64,000 nucleotides of DNA, from assembly GCF_025244825.1 (NCBI RefSeq), contig NZ_CP104263.1, positions 2,914,001 through 2,978,000 of the forward strand, written 5' to 3'. The notes beneath the pieces were generated by a model. The model saw nothing but the letters and a program-made list of their open reading frames with translations, was not told the DNA's origin and made no database searches. Below are positions 26,401-34,489 of this stretch, in pieces. Origin of the DNA: Arthrobacter jinronghuae (lineage in GTDB: Bacteria; Actinomycetota; Actinomycetes; Actinomycetales; Micrococcaceae). The position numbers and the translations under genes are program-made. Position 1 is the first letter of the stretch. The number at the start of each line of letters is the position of its first letter.

Positions 26401-26427
26401 CCTTATTATGAATAATTCAAAATAAGG
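26401..26427 (+). promoter_or_regulatory. Candidate Fur/PerR-type operator and promoter of the fur-katA unit
   Basis: An AT-rich block in GC-rich surroundings with nested symmetry: outer arms CCTTATT (26401-26407) and AATAAGG (26421-26427), inner ATTAT-GA-ATAAT (26405-26416). TATTAT at 26404-26409 could be the -10 element. It ends 5 bases before the Fur-family start, so binding would block both promoter and ribosome access. Confidence 0.6.
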
Positions 26428-26432
26428 CTAGG

Positions 26433-26891
26433 ATGTTGGACATGACCACAAACGCAGCTGCAGAGGAAACCACCGCCAGGTGGTCCGACGAGCTGCGCTC
26501 CCACGGCCGCCGCGTCACCAAGCAGCGCCTTGCCGTGCTGCGTGCTGTTGACACCGCACCGCACTCGGTAGCGGACGACGTCGCGGCCAGCGTGCGTCAG
26601 GAACTTCCGGACATTTCCCTGCAGTCCGTCTATGTGGTCCTGGCGGACCTCACCGAAACCGGCCTGCTGCGGAAGATCGAAACCCCCGATTCTCCGGCCC
26701 GGTACGAGACCCGCGTGAATGACAACCACCATCACGCGATCTGCACCGGATGCGGGCGGATCGAGGACGTGGACTGCGCCGTCGGCCACGCTCCCTGCCT
26801 CACCCCCGGAAACACACACGGTATGACCATCCAGATTGCGGATGTGCTCTACCGCGGGATCTGCACAGACTGCGCCGCCGCAGCCTCGTAG
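26433..26891 (+). CDS. Fur family regulator (PerR/FurA-like)
   Basis: 152 residues from the ATG at 26433; the ATG at 26442 is equally possible. A winged helix covers about 25-90 ([30 protein letters not shown]). The dimerisation domain has NDNHHHAIC and two CxxC pairs (Cys104/107, Cys144/147) that should hold the structural zinc. The gene is 52 bases upstream of catalase. That is the FurA/PerR arrangement in which peroxide oxidation or iron releases repression of the catalase. The operator candidate lies in its own promoter. Confidence 0.9.
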   Translation: MLDMTTNAAAEETTARWSDELRSHGRRVTKQRLAVLRAVDTAPHSVADDVAASVRQELPDISLQSVYVVLADLTETGLLRKIETPDSPARYETRVNDNHHHAICTGCGRIEDVDCAVGHAPCLTPGNTHGMTIQIADVLYRGICTDCAAAAS

Positions 26892-26943
26892 CACGCACCC
26901 AAAGCCTTTCCTCCCTTTTGTCAGCACCAGAGAAAGAACCAGT

Positions 26944-28434
26944 ATGTCCAACTTCACCACCACGCAGACCGGCACCCCGGTTGCCAGCGACGCACACTCG
27001 CTGAGCACCGGCGCCGACGGCGCCATTGCCCTTCACGACCGTTACCTGGTCGAGAAGCTGGCGCAGTTCAACCGGGAGCGCATTCCGGAGCGCATCGTGC
27101 ACGCCAAGGGCGGCGGCGCATTCGGTGAGTTCGTTGTCACCGAGGATGTCTCCAAGTACACGCGTGCCGCTGTTTTCCAGCCCGGCACCACCACCGAAAC
27201 CGTCCAGCGGTTCTCCTCGGTTGCCGGTGAAATGGGTTCCCCCGACACCTGGCGCGACGTACGCGGTTTCGCGCTGCGTTTCTACACCACCGAGGGCAAC
27301 TACGACATCGTCGGTAACAACACTCCGGTGTTCTTCATCCGCGACGGCATCAAGTTCCCGGACTTCATCCACTCGCAGAAGCGCCTGCCGGGCTCCGGCC
27401 TGCGCGATGCGGACATGCAGTGGGACTTCTGGACCAACTCCCCCGAGTCCGCACACCAGGTCACGTACCTGATGGGCGACCGCGGCCTGCCGACCTCGTG
27501 GCGTGAAATGCCCGGCTTCGGCTCGCACACCTACCAGTGGATCAACGCCGCCGGCGAACGCTTCTGGGTGAAGTACCACTTCACGTCCAACCAGGGCAAC
27601 CACGAAATTACCGGTGCCGAGGCCGAGAAGATTGCCGGCGCCGACGCCGACTACTACCGCCGCGACCTGTACGAGGCCATCGAGGCCGGCAACTTCCCGT
27701 CCTGGGACCTGCACGTGCAGGTCATGCCGTACGAAGATGCCAAGACATACCGGTTCAACCCGTTCGACCTGACCAAGGTCTGGCCGCACGCGGACTACCC
27801 GCTGATCAAGGTGGGTACCCACACCCTGAACCGCAACCCGGAGAACTTCTTCGCGCAGATCGAACAGGTTGCCCTGTCCCCCGCGAACCTGGTTCCCGGC
27901 ATCGACGCCAGCCCGGACAAGATGCTGATGGCCCGCATCTTCTCCTACCCGGATGCCCAGCGTTACCGCATCGGCGCCAACTACAACCAGCTGCCGGTCA
28001 ACGCGCCGAAGGCTCCGGTTAACAACTACTCGCAGGACGGCGCCATGCGCTTCTCCTACAACTCCCCGGAGACTCCGGTCTACGCTCCGAACACGCTGGG
28101 CGGCCCCGCGGCCGACGCAGCGCTGGCCGGTGCGGGAAGCTGGGAGAACGACGGCGCCCTGGTGCGTTCCGCTGCGACCCTGCACTCCGAGGACAGCGAC
28201 TTCGGCCAGGCCGGCACGCTGTACCGCGAGGTTTTCGACGACGCCGCCAAGCAGCGTTTCCTGGAAACCATCACCGGCGCCATCTCCGGCGTGAAGCGTC
28301 CGCACATCCGCGAAGCTGCGATCCAGTACTGGACCAACGTTGACGCGGTCCTGGGCGAGAAGCTGCGCCTTTCCCTGGCACAGGGCGAGACCACGGCCAA
28401 CGAAAAGGCCGAGTTCGTGGGCGTTGCTGAGTAA
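26944..28434 (+). CDS. katA: Monofunctional heme catalase
   Basis: 496 residues from the ATG at 26944. Small-subunit (clade 3-type) length. The distal histidine is in [13 protein letters not shown] (His53), the distal asparagine in [10 protein letters not shown] (Asn126), and the proximal heme tyrosine in [14 protein letters not shown] (Tyr335). NADPH-site features are likely. It converts hydrogen peroxide to water and oxygen in the cytosol. Downstream partner of the Fur-family gene and followed by a strong terminator. No secretion signal. Confidence 0.97.
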   Translation: MSNFTTTQTGTPVASDAHSLSTGADGAIALHDRYLVEKLAQFNRERIPERIVHAKGGGAFGEFVVTEDVSKYTRAAVFQPGTTTETVQRFSSVAGEMGSPDTWRDVRGFALRFYTTEGNYDIVGNNTPVFFIRDGIKFPDFIHSQKRLPGSGLRDADMQWDFWTNSPESAHQVTYLMGDRGLPTSWREMPGFGSHTYQWINAAGERFWVKYHFTSNQGNHEITGAEAEKIAGADADYYRRDLYEAIEAGNFPSWDLHVQVMPYEDAKTYRFNPFDLTKVWPHADYPLIKVGTHTLNRNPENFFAQIEQVALSPANLVPGIDASPDKMLMARIFSYPDAQRYRIGANYNQLPVNAPKAPVNNYSQDGAMRFSYNSPETPVYAPNTLGGPAADAALAGAGSWENDGALVRSAATLHSEDSDFGQAGTLYREVFDDAAKQRFLETITGAISGVKRPHIREAAIQYWTNVDAVLGEKLRLSLAQGETTANEKAEFVGVAE

Positions 28435-28462
28435 TTCCAGCACCCGCTAAACCAGCAGTAAC

Positions 28463-28500
28463 CAGCAGCGGCCGGTCCCTTCGGGGGCCGGCCGCTGCTG
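28463..28500 (+). terminator. Terminator after katA
   Basis: A 17-bp GC-rich stem (28463-28479 with 28484-28500, one mismatch) lies 28 bases past the katA stop. It can also serve the convergent carotenoid operon ending at 28514. Confidence 0.75.
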
Positions 28501-28513
28501 TATGTCCTGCCTC

Positions 28514-29401
28514 CTACCGGGTAGGCCAGTACCAGATGATCAGCAGCGTCACCAGGAAACCGGTGAGGAAGTTCAGCTTCAGGAACCGTTTCCAGCCGGC
28601 GTTCGCACTGCCCGACCCGGCGTCGGTGATGCGCAGGAACGGAACCAGGTTCAGGATGTAGGGCAGTGCCAGCAGCCCGCCCAGCATCGCCGGCCAGGGA
28701 GTCAGCAGCATCAGCAGGCCGGCCGCCAGATAGGCAGCGGCGGCGAGCACCACCACCGGCCGCGCCCCCAGCACCGTGGCAATGGATCCGATGCCGGCCT
28801 CGCGGTCCGGCACCACGTCCTGCACCGCGCCGAAGGCCTGGCTCGCCATGCCCCAGAGGAAGAACGCCCCCAGCACCGCCCAAAGCCCCGGCGTGAATAC
28901 CGCACCGGCCAGGACCAGCCCGTACACGGCAGGGCTGACGAAGTGGGTGCTCGACGTCATCGAATCCAGGAAGGGGCGTTCCTTGAACCGCAGCCCGGGT
29001 GCACTGTAGGCGATCACTGCAAAGACGCTCACGCCCAGCACGAGCCAGGACAGCGGGCTTCCGAGCAGGACCAGGGCGGCGAGGAACGGCACGTTCGTGA
29101 GAACCGCTGCCCACAGCGTAGTGCGGTGGAAGCCTCGGTCCAGGACGGCGCCTTCCACTCCGCCCTTGCGCGGATTATGCAGGTCCGACTCGTAGTCGAA
29201 AACGTCATTGATGCCGTACATCGCCAGGTTGTAGGGAACCAGGAAGTACAGGGTTCCGATCACCCAGGTCAGGTCGATCCGCCCGGTGGTGAGCAGATAC
29301 GCCGCGGCGAAGGGATACGCCGTGTTCACCCAGGAGAGCGGCCGCGAGGACACCAGCAGCATGCGCAGGGTTCCCCTGGTTCCGGTGGCGGCGGTGCTCA
29401 C
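28514..29401 (-). CDS. crtEb: Lycopene elongase/hydratase-type prenyltransferase (C50 carotenoid)
   Basis: 295 residues from a GTG overlapping the crtYf stop (GTGA). UbiA-family membrane prenyltransferase with 8-9 membrane segments, the first Asp motif NDVFDYESD (65-73) and the second DVVPD (195-199). In Corynebacterium glutamicum and Micrococcus luteus the homologue adds two dimethylallyl units to lycopene to give flavuxanthin. Position at the end of the crtE-B-I-Ye-Yf-Eb series supports this assignment over a menaquinone or heme prenyltransferase. Confidence 0.92.
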   Translation of the reverse strand: MSTAATGTRGTLRMLLVSSRPLSWVNTAYPFAAAYLLTTGRIDLTWVIGTLYFLVPYNLAMYGINDVFDYESDLHNPRKGGVEGAVLDRGFHRTTLWAAVLTNVPFLAALVLLGSPLSWLVLGVSVFAVIAYSAPGLRFKERPFLDSMTSSTHFVSPAVYGLVLAGAVFTPGLWAVLGAFFLWGMASQAFGAVQDVVPDREAGIGSIATVLGARPVVVLAAAAYLAAGLLMLLTPWPAMLGGLLALPYILNLVPFLRITDAGSGSANAGWKRFLKLNFLTGFLVTLLIIWYWPTR

Positions 29402-29742
29402 GGCGTTTCCTTAGTGTCCGGCTTGGCGCCTCCCGGGGCGGGGGCACGTCCGGGCAGCAGCACCCAGAGCGCCGGCAGCAGCAGGACGGCCGCCAGGGGG
29501 TAGGCAAAATCCTCCAGCGGCGCGGCGCCGGCAAAGGCACCGGAAATGCGGTCCTCGTTGTACCAGAAGAGGCCCACCCGGATCATGAGGTTGTCGAAGA
29601 CAGCAGTCAGGACCAGCAGGACGACGGCGGTAACGGCCGCCGCGGCTGCAAAGTACCGCGGGCGGTTCCGACGCAGCAGGGCTGCTGCGCAGATCAGCGC
29701 CGCCGGAACGAGGAAGAAGGCATTGAGGGTCCAGTAGGTCAC
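29398..29742 (-). CDS. crtYf: C50 carotenoid cyclase subunit (CrtYf/CrtYh-type)
   Basis: 114 residues from a GTG that overlaps the crtYe stop (GTGA). A small protein of the lycopene-cyclase-domain family with three membrane segments (YWTLNAFFLVPAALIC, the 35-55 stretch, and AYPLAAVLLLPALWVL near the C-terminus) and the conserved FDNLMIRVGLFWYNEDRISG. It works as a heterodimer with the preceding subunit to close the rings of the C50 intermediate. Epsilon (decaprenoxanthin) versus gamma (sarcinaxanthin) ring type cannot be decided by eye. Confidence 0.88.
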   Translation of the reverse strand: MTYWTLNAFFLVPAALICAAALLRRNRPRYFAAAAAVTAVVLLVLTAVFDNLMIRVGLFWYNEDRISGAFAGAAPLEDFAYPLAAVLLLPALWVLLPGRAPAPGGAKPDTKETP

Positions 29743-30161
29743 GGCTGCGTCCTTTCCGCCGGCCTGCGGCCCGGGTGTTCGCTGGCCTGTTCCGTGGTTT
29801 GGGTTCGTTTCGCTGCCCGTTCCCCTGTTCGTTCCCCGGTTCGTTCCGCGGTTCGTTCCGCAAGCAGCCGCACCAGACCGAAGACCACCATGGTCAGGTA
29901 GCAAAGGAAGGCCAGGAAAAAGATCTCCTCCACGGGCAGGTGCGGTGCCAAAGTCAGGCCGAGCATAAACGGGGTCTCGCCGCGGTAGAAGATGTCGGAG
30001 CCGATGCCGGCCAGGTCCCAGCCGGTGAAGAACAGCAGTCCGATCGCCAGTACTACGGCTGCCCGCCGTGCGTTGGCGAAGAAGAACAGCCGGAACCGGT
30101 GATCCAGCAGCACCATGCAGCCCAGCGACAGCAGCAGGAAAAGCAGGTAGAGGACGCCCAT
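29739..30161 (-). CDS. crtYe: C50 carotenoid cyclase subunit (CrtYe/CrtYg-type) with repeat tail
   Basis: 140 residues from the ATG at 30161, whose first base is shared with the crtI stop (TAATG). Three membrane segments (GVLYLLFLLLSLGCMVLL, AAVVLAIGLLFFTGWDLAGI, IFFLAFLCYLTMVVFGL) and the motifs GIGSDIFYRGETPFMLGL and HLPVEEIFF are those of lycopene cyclase-domain subunits. From about residue 105 the tail consists of repeated AERT/GERT units encoded by five tandem 12-bp repeats, followed by a polar end. This extension lies outside the core domain and looks recently expanded. Confidence 0.88.
   Translation of the reverse strand: MGVLYLLFLLLSLGCMVLLDHRFRLFFFANARRAAVVLAIGLLFFTGWDLAGIGSDIFYRGETPFMLGLTLAPHLPVEEIFFLAFLCYLTMVVFGLVRLLAERTAERTGERTGERAAKRTQTTEQASEHPGRRPAERTQP
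29802..29861. repeat. Five tandem 12-bp repeats inside crtYe
   Basis: Units read GGTTCGTTCCGC on the plus strand with small changes; the two at 29838-29861 are identical. In the gene they encode AERT, AERT, GERT, GERA, AKRT. Being a multiple of 3, copy-number changes would keep the frame and shorten or lengthen the charged tail. Confidence 0.85.
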
Positions 30162-31846
30162 TACGTTCCCGCCTCTGCCGACGGCTGCGGGGCCGGGGGC
30201 TCCCCTCCCGGCAGTTGGCTCGATGACACCTGTGCCGCCCACGGTGCGGGCTCCGGCAGGGCCTCGGTGCCCGTTTCCCCGCGCAGCCGCTTGAGCACGA
30301 GCTCCGCACTTATCAGGCACATAGGCAGGCCGATGCCCGGCAGGGTGGACCCGCCGGCGTACAGCAGCCCCTCCACCTTCCGGCTGGCGTTCGTTCCGCG
30401 GAAGAACGCGCTTTGCTTCAGGATGTGCGCCGGTCCCAGCAGGGTTCCCCGCCAGGAATTGAGGTCGGCGACAAAGTCCTGCGGGCCCACGGTTCGGCGG
30501 ATAATGATGCGCTCGGCCAGGTCGGGTATTCCGGCCCAGGACGAGAGCTGCTCGATGACGGCGTCGGCCATCTTCTCGATCCGGGGATCCCCGGCGCCGT
30601 CAATCCCTCCGGCTCCCAGCGACGGATCCGAAGGCACCGGCACCAGGACAAACAGGTTTTCGTGTCCTTCCGGCGCGGCATCGGGGTCCGTCGCGCTTGG
30701 ACGGCAGACGTACAGCGAGGCCGGATCCGGCACGGAGGTCTCCTGGCCGAAAATCTTTTGGAAGTTGGCTTCCCAGTCCCGGGTGAACAGCAGGGTGTGG
30801 TGTTCCAGCTGCGGCAGCTGCCCCTGCACGCCGAGATGGAGCAGCAGCCCGCCGGGACCGGGGACCCGGTGCTCCCAGTATTCCTCCGGATAGGTCTGCA
30901 GTGCCCGGGGCAGGAGGGCGGTCTCCGTATGGTGCAGATCCGCTGCGGAAACCACCAGGTCCGCGTCCAGCGACACCAGTGAGCCGGCGGCATCCCGGTA
31001 CTCCACGCCCACGGCCCGGGGTTTGCGGCGGGGGAAGCGGGGCCGTCCGCTCTTGGCGGCGGCCGGAGCGGAAGTACGGATCCGGGTGACCTCGGCCCCG
31101 GTGATGACCCGGCTGCCCTCGGCCCGCGCCAGGTCGGAAATGACCGAAACTATCCGGTGGAAGCCGCCCATGGGATAAAGCACCCCGTCGGCCAGGTCCA
31201 GCCGGCTCATCAGGTGGTACATGCTGGGCGTGGTGAACGGCGAGGAGCCCAGGAAAACGGCCGGGTAGCCCAGGATCTGCCGGATCCGGGGATCCGTGAA
31301 ACGCCGGGCAACGAAGGTGCTCAGCGGTTCCAGCAGCAGCCTGGCGAGCCGGGGGCCGCTGCGCAGGACATCAGGGCGCAGCAGCGGCAGGAACGAGGCG
31401 AACGTTGTATACAGGAACCGTTTCTTGGCCATGGCGTAGACCTCCTCGGCGGACTCGAGGTATTCCTCGAGCCGGGCTCCGGCACCGGGTTCCAGCGACT
31501 CGAACAACGCGATGTTGCCGTCCCGGGTGGCGGCCACGTCCACCGGTTCGGCGGTGTCCTCGAAGAGCACCCGGTACCCCGGATCCAGCCGGACCAGCTC
31601 CAACTGTTCCGCAGCGGAGGTGCCCAGCAGCCTAAAGAAGTGGTCGAAGACCTCGGGCATGAGGTACCAGGACGGTCCCGTGTCAAAGCGGAAGCCTCCG
31701 GTCTCCCAGCTGCCGGCCCGTCCCCCAGTCTCCGGCTGCTTCTCCAGCACCGTGACCTCCAGGCCTTCCCGCGACAGCAGTGCCGCGGTGGCCAGTCCGG
31801 TAATTCCGCCGCCGATCACGACGGCGGTGCGCGGACGCATACTCAT
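30161..31846 (-). CDS. crtI: Phytoene desaturase
   Basis: 561 residues. N-terminal FAD/NAD-binding TAVVIGGGITGLATAALLSREG, dinucleotide motif FDTGPSWYLMPEVFDHFF, and the C-terminal CrtI signature LYAGGSTLPGIGLPMCLISAELV. It desaturates phytoene to lycopene, the C40 acceptor for CrtEb. The start at 31846 has GAAAGG upstream and overlaps the crtB stop by 4 bases (ATGA). It also overlaps crtYe by one base at its own end, so the whole run is likely translationally coupled. Confidence 0.95.
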   Translation of the reverse strand: MSMRPRTAVVIGGGITGLATAALLSREGLEVTVLEKQPETGGRAGSWETGGFRFDTGPSWYLMPEVFDHFFRLLGTSAAEQLELVRLDPGYRVLFEDTAEPVDVAATRDGNIALFESLEPGAGARLEEYLESAEEVYAMAKKRFLYTTFASFLPLLRPDVLRSGPRLARLLLEPLSTFVARRFTDPRIRQILGYPAVFLGSSPFTTPSMYHLMSRLDLADGVLYPMGGFHRIVSVISDLARAEGSRVITGAEVTRIRTSAPAAAKSGRPRFPRRKPRAVGVEYRDAAGSLVSLDADLVVSAADLHHTETALLPRALQTYPEEYWEHRVPGPGGLLLHLGVQGQLPQLEHHTLLFTRDWEANFQKIFGQETSVPDPASLYVCRPSATDPDAAPEGHENLFVLVPVPSDPSLGAGGIDGAGDPRIEKMADAVIEQLSSWAGIPDLAERIIIRRTVGPQDFVADLNSWRGTLLGPAHILKQSAFFRGTNASRKVEGLLYAGGSTLPGIGLPMCLISAELVLKRLRGETGTEALPEPAPWAAQVSSSQLPGGEPPAPQPSAEAGT

Positions 31847-32778
31847 GGTTGCCTTTCGTTTCCCGGGACAGCTGGGTTTTCGCCGTGGTGCCGGAGCCCG
31901 GCAGGACCGGCGACTCGGCGGGTCAGGACCGCACGCGCTGCGATGCGGACCTTCACTGGGTTCGGTACCCGCACCCTGGAGGTGCGCAGCTGTTCGGCGG
32001 GTGTGTTCCGGAGCCGGCGGGCCAATTCACCGAACAGGTCCTGGGCCAGCGCGACGGCGGCCCTGCAGTTTGCCGGGAGTTCCGCCACCGCGGCACCCGA
32101 AACCAGCAGATCAGCATCAATCCCGTCCAGGATCCGGTGCTTGTCCGCTTCGCTGAACGCTGCCACAGTGACGCCGGGGAAATAGCTGCGTCCCAGGGCC
32201 TCGAAGTCCTGGGCGAGATCCCGCAGGAAGTTAACCTTCTGGAAGGCCGCCCCCAGGCGTTGGGCGCCCTCACGCAGCCGCTTGGCCTGGTCATCGGGCA
32301 GCGGAACTCCGTCGAGGAAACACTGCAGGCACATCAGCCCGATCACTTCGGCGGAGCCGTAGACGTACTCGTTGAAGCTGGCTTCAGTGTGTTCCACCTG
32401 GTCCAGGTCTGCCCGCATCGAGGCGAAGAACGGACGGGTGAGATCCGTCCCGATGCCGGCTTCCCTCGCTGTCAGCGCGAACGCATGGACCACCAGATTG
32501 ACGCTGTAGCCCGTGTGCAGGGCACGTTCCGTGTCCGCCTCCAGCTCGTCAAGCAACCCGCCGATCTCCGTGCGGGGCACCAGTGCGGCCGCCGCCACGC
32601 CGTCGACAATCTCGTCCGCCAGCCGGACCAGCGCGTAGACGGTTTCAATCTGCAGGCGCGTCCGGGCCGGCAACAGCCGGGAGGCCAGCCCGAACGACGT
32701 CGAATAGGACCGGATCAGCACGGCCGACGTCCTGCGCGCAACGGCGTTATAGAGGGACAGGCCCTGCTCAGGTGCCAC
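31843..32778 (-). CDS. crtB: Phytoene synthase
   Basis: 311 residues from a GTG. Squalene/phytoene synthase family: SYSTSFGLASRLLP, first Asp-rich motif VRLADEIVDG, and second region LRDLAQDFEALGRSYFP. It condenses two geranylgeranyl diphosphates head to head to phytoene. It begins 3 bases after the crtE stop and overlaps crtI, which places it second in the operon. Confidence 0.95.
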   Translation of the reverse strand: MAPEQGLSLYNAVARRTSAVLIRSYSTSFGLASRLLPARTRLQIETVYALVRLADEIVDGVAAAALVPRTEIGGLLDELEADTERALHTGYSVNLVVHAFALTAREAGIGTDLTRPFFASMRADLDQVEHTEASFNEYVYGSAEVIGLMCLQCFLDGVPLPDDQAKRLREGAQRLGAAFQKVNFLRDLAQDFEALGRSYFPGVTVAAFSEADKHRILDGIDADLLVSGAAVAELPANCRAAVALAQDLFGELARRLRNTPAEQLRTSRVRVPNPVKVRIAARAVLTRRVAGPAGLRHHGENPAVPGNERQP

Positions 32779-32781
32779 GGA

Positions 32782-33849
32782 CTACCGTCCCCGGTTCACG
32801 GCGTCGTCGACCACTGTCGACAGTGCGGCGCGCAGCCCGGGGGTGACCGCAGGGCAGTCCAGGTGTTGGCGCGCCCGGTCCGCATATTCGCGCACCAGCT
32901 GCTGCGCATGGTCCCGGGCACCGGAGGAGACGAGCAGTTCCCGGGCGCGGGCGGCATCGCGGGCGGTCAGCTCGGAGTTCCCGATCAGGCCCGAGAGTTC
33001 CGCCCATTCCGGTTTCCGTGCAACATAGGAGACCAGCACCGTGCGCTTTCCCTCGCGCAGGTCCGAAAAACTGGACTTGCCCGTGGTGCTCTCCGTGCCG
33101 AACACCCCCAGCAGGTCATCCACCACCTGGTAGGCAATCCCGATGTCCCGGCCGAAGAGGCCGAGGGTCGTCACGACGTCGTTCGATGCCCCGGCCAGTA
33201 CCGCTCCGGCCTGCAGCGGTGCTTCGAAGGAGTAGACAGCGGTCTTGAGCCGCTCCATGTGCAGGATCTCGGCGATGGGCGGAGCGTCCGGGTGGAAGGA
33301 AAGGTCTACGTCGATCAGCTCTCCGCCGGCGGACGCGAAGACGGCGTCGTCCAGGATCTCGGCCAGCCGCTCCCGGACGTCCGTGTCCACCTCGGCACTG
33401 CCCAGCAGGCGGAAAGCACCGGTCAGCGCCAGGTCCCCCGCGATGACCCCGGCGGAGAGGCCCCGGTGCCGGGCTGCGCCGGCTTCAACGCCCGCAGCGG
33501 TGGCCAGCCCCCGATAGACACCGGAGACGTTTTCGAGTCCCCGGCGGGTGAAATCCAGGTCGATCACGTCGTCGTGCACGATCAGTGCCGTATGCAGCAG
33601 TTCGAAGGCGGCGCCTACCCTGGCAGCTGCCGCCGTGTCGGTGCCGCCGAGATTCAGGTAGGCCGTCAAAAGGATGCGCGGGCGGACCCGCTTACCTCCG
33701 GCAGTCGAATTTTCCAGCGCCTGCCACAGTGAGAGGTAGCCGGGTCCCAGTTTCGCGGCCCGGGCTTTGGCCCGCTCGTAGAACCGGTTCAGGACGGTCT
33801 CGACCAGGTCCTGGCCGATAGACAAGTCGAGCGGGGGGTGGGTCTGCAT
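32782..33849 (-). CDS. crtE: Geranylgeranyl diphosphate synthase (IdsA/CrtE type)
   Basis: 355 residues from the ATG at 33849. Polyprenyl synthetase family with a first Asp-rich motif HDDVIDLDF (Asp93-Asp97), GGKRVRPRILL for diphosphate binding, and a second motif VVDDLLGVFG. It supplies GGPP from IPP and allylic diphosphates for CrtB. No ribosome binding site precedes the ATG, and a TANNNT-like TACTTT ends 4 bases before it, suggesting a leaderless transcript. A GTG at 33864 is an alternative. First gene of the crt operon, divergent from idi. Confidence 0.9.
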   Translation of the reverse strand: MQTHPPLDLSIGQDLVETVLNRFYERAKARAAKLGPGYLSLWQALENSTAGGKRVRPRILLTAYLNLGGTDTAAAARVGAAFELLHTALIVHDDVIDLDFTRRGLENVSGVYRGLATAAGVEAGAARHRGLSAGVIAGDLALTGAFRLLGSAEVDTDVRERLAEILDDAVFASAGGELIDVDLSFHPDAPPIAEILHMERLKTAVYSFEAPLQAGAVLAGASNDVVTTLGLFGRDIGIAYQVVDDLLGVFGTESTTGKSSFSDLREGKRTVLVSYVARKPEWAELSGLIGNSELTARDAARARELLVSSGARDHAQQLVREYADRARQHLDCPAVTPGLRAALSTVVDDAVNRGR

Positions 33850-33884
33850 AGGTAAAGTAAACACGTATGGGACTAGGGGAAGAA
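33850..33884. promoter_or_regulatory. Short divergent crtE/idi intergenic region
   Basis: Only 35 bases separate the two starts. TACTTT on the minus strand can be a -10 for a leaderless crtE, and AGGGGAAGAA is the idi ribosome binding site. The idi promoter must lie inside the crtE start region or reach further upstream. Confidence 0.4.
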
Positions 33885-34406
33885 ATGACAGACGGCTCAG
33901 AACGCGTGGTTCTGGTCGACAATGACGGCCGTCCCGTGGGCACTCGGGACAAAGCCGGCGTGCATACCACTGACACTCCGCTGCATCTGGCGTTCTCCAC
34001 CCACGTCTTCAATACGCGAGGCGAATTGCTGGTCACCCGCCGTGCAATGTCGAAGCTGACCTGGCCTGGAGTCTGGACAAATTCCTTCTGCGGCCACCCC
34101 GGTCCCGGGGAGGCTACGGAGGACGCGGTGAACCGGCGCGCCCGGCGTGAGCTGGGGCTGGAGGTGCGGGACCTGACGCTGCGGCTGCCGGATTTCCGTT
34201 ACCGTGCCGTGGATGCCTCGGGGATTGTCGAGCATGAGATCTGCCCCGTTTACACGGCCGTGGCCGACGCCGATCCGGTCCCCGCACCGGACGAGGTCAT
34301 GGACTGGGAGTGGGCGGATCCGGCGCAGCTCGTTCCGGCGGTTCGGCTGACGCCGTGGGCATTCAGTCCCTGGCTGGTGCTGCAGCTTCCGCTGCTCTAC
34401 CCCTAG
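33885..34406 (+). CDS. idi: Isopentenyl-diphosphate delta-isomerase, type 1
   Basis: 173 residues from the ATG at 33885 (AGGGGAAGAA upstream) rather than the ATG at 33867. Nudix-fold IDI: HLAFSTHVFN, the catalytic cysteine in TNSFCGHP (Cys69), Nudix-like region EDAVNRRARRELGLE, and the catalytic glutamate in EHEICPVY. It interconverts IPP and DMAPP. This feeds CrtE and also provides the DMAPP that CrtEb adds to lycopene, so its place beside the C50 cluster is logical. Confidence 0.95.
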   Translation: MTDGSERVVLVDNDGRPVGTRDKAGVHTTDTPLHLAFSTHVFNTRGELLVTRRAMSKLTWPGVWTNSFCGHPGPGEATEDAVNRRARRELGLEVRDLTLRLPDFRYRAVDASGIVEHEICPVYTAVADADPVPAPDEVMDWEWADPAQLVPAVRLTPWAFSPWLVLQLPLLYP

Positions 34407-34415
34407 AACCGGTTC

Positions 34416-34489
34416 CGCCGGAGGTGCTCAGTTCGCCGGTGCGCGGGCACTCAGGCAGGTACGCCGGAGGTGCTCAGTTCGCCGGTGCG
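34416..34489. repeat. 28-bp direct repeat pair at the glycosyltransferase 3' end
   Basis: An identical 28-base segment (beginning CGCCGGAGGTGCTCAG) occurs at 34416-34443 and 34462-34489, 18 bases apart. The second copy contains the stop codon and last codons of the glycosyltransferase; the first lies just beyond it. It is probably a local duplication of the gene end. Confidence 0.85.

Noticed and set aside
26800..28443. Minus-strand frame of 547 codons over fur and katA
   Set aside because: Antisense shadow caused by high GC; the sense strand encodes clear Fur and catalase proteins.
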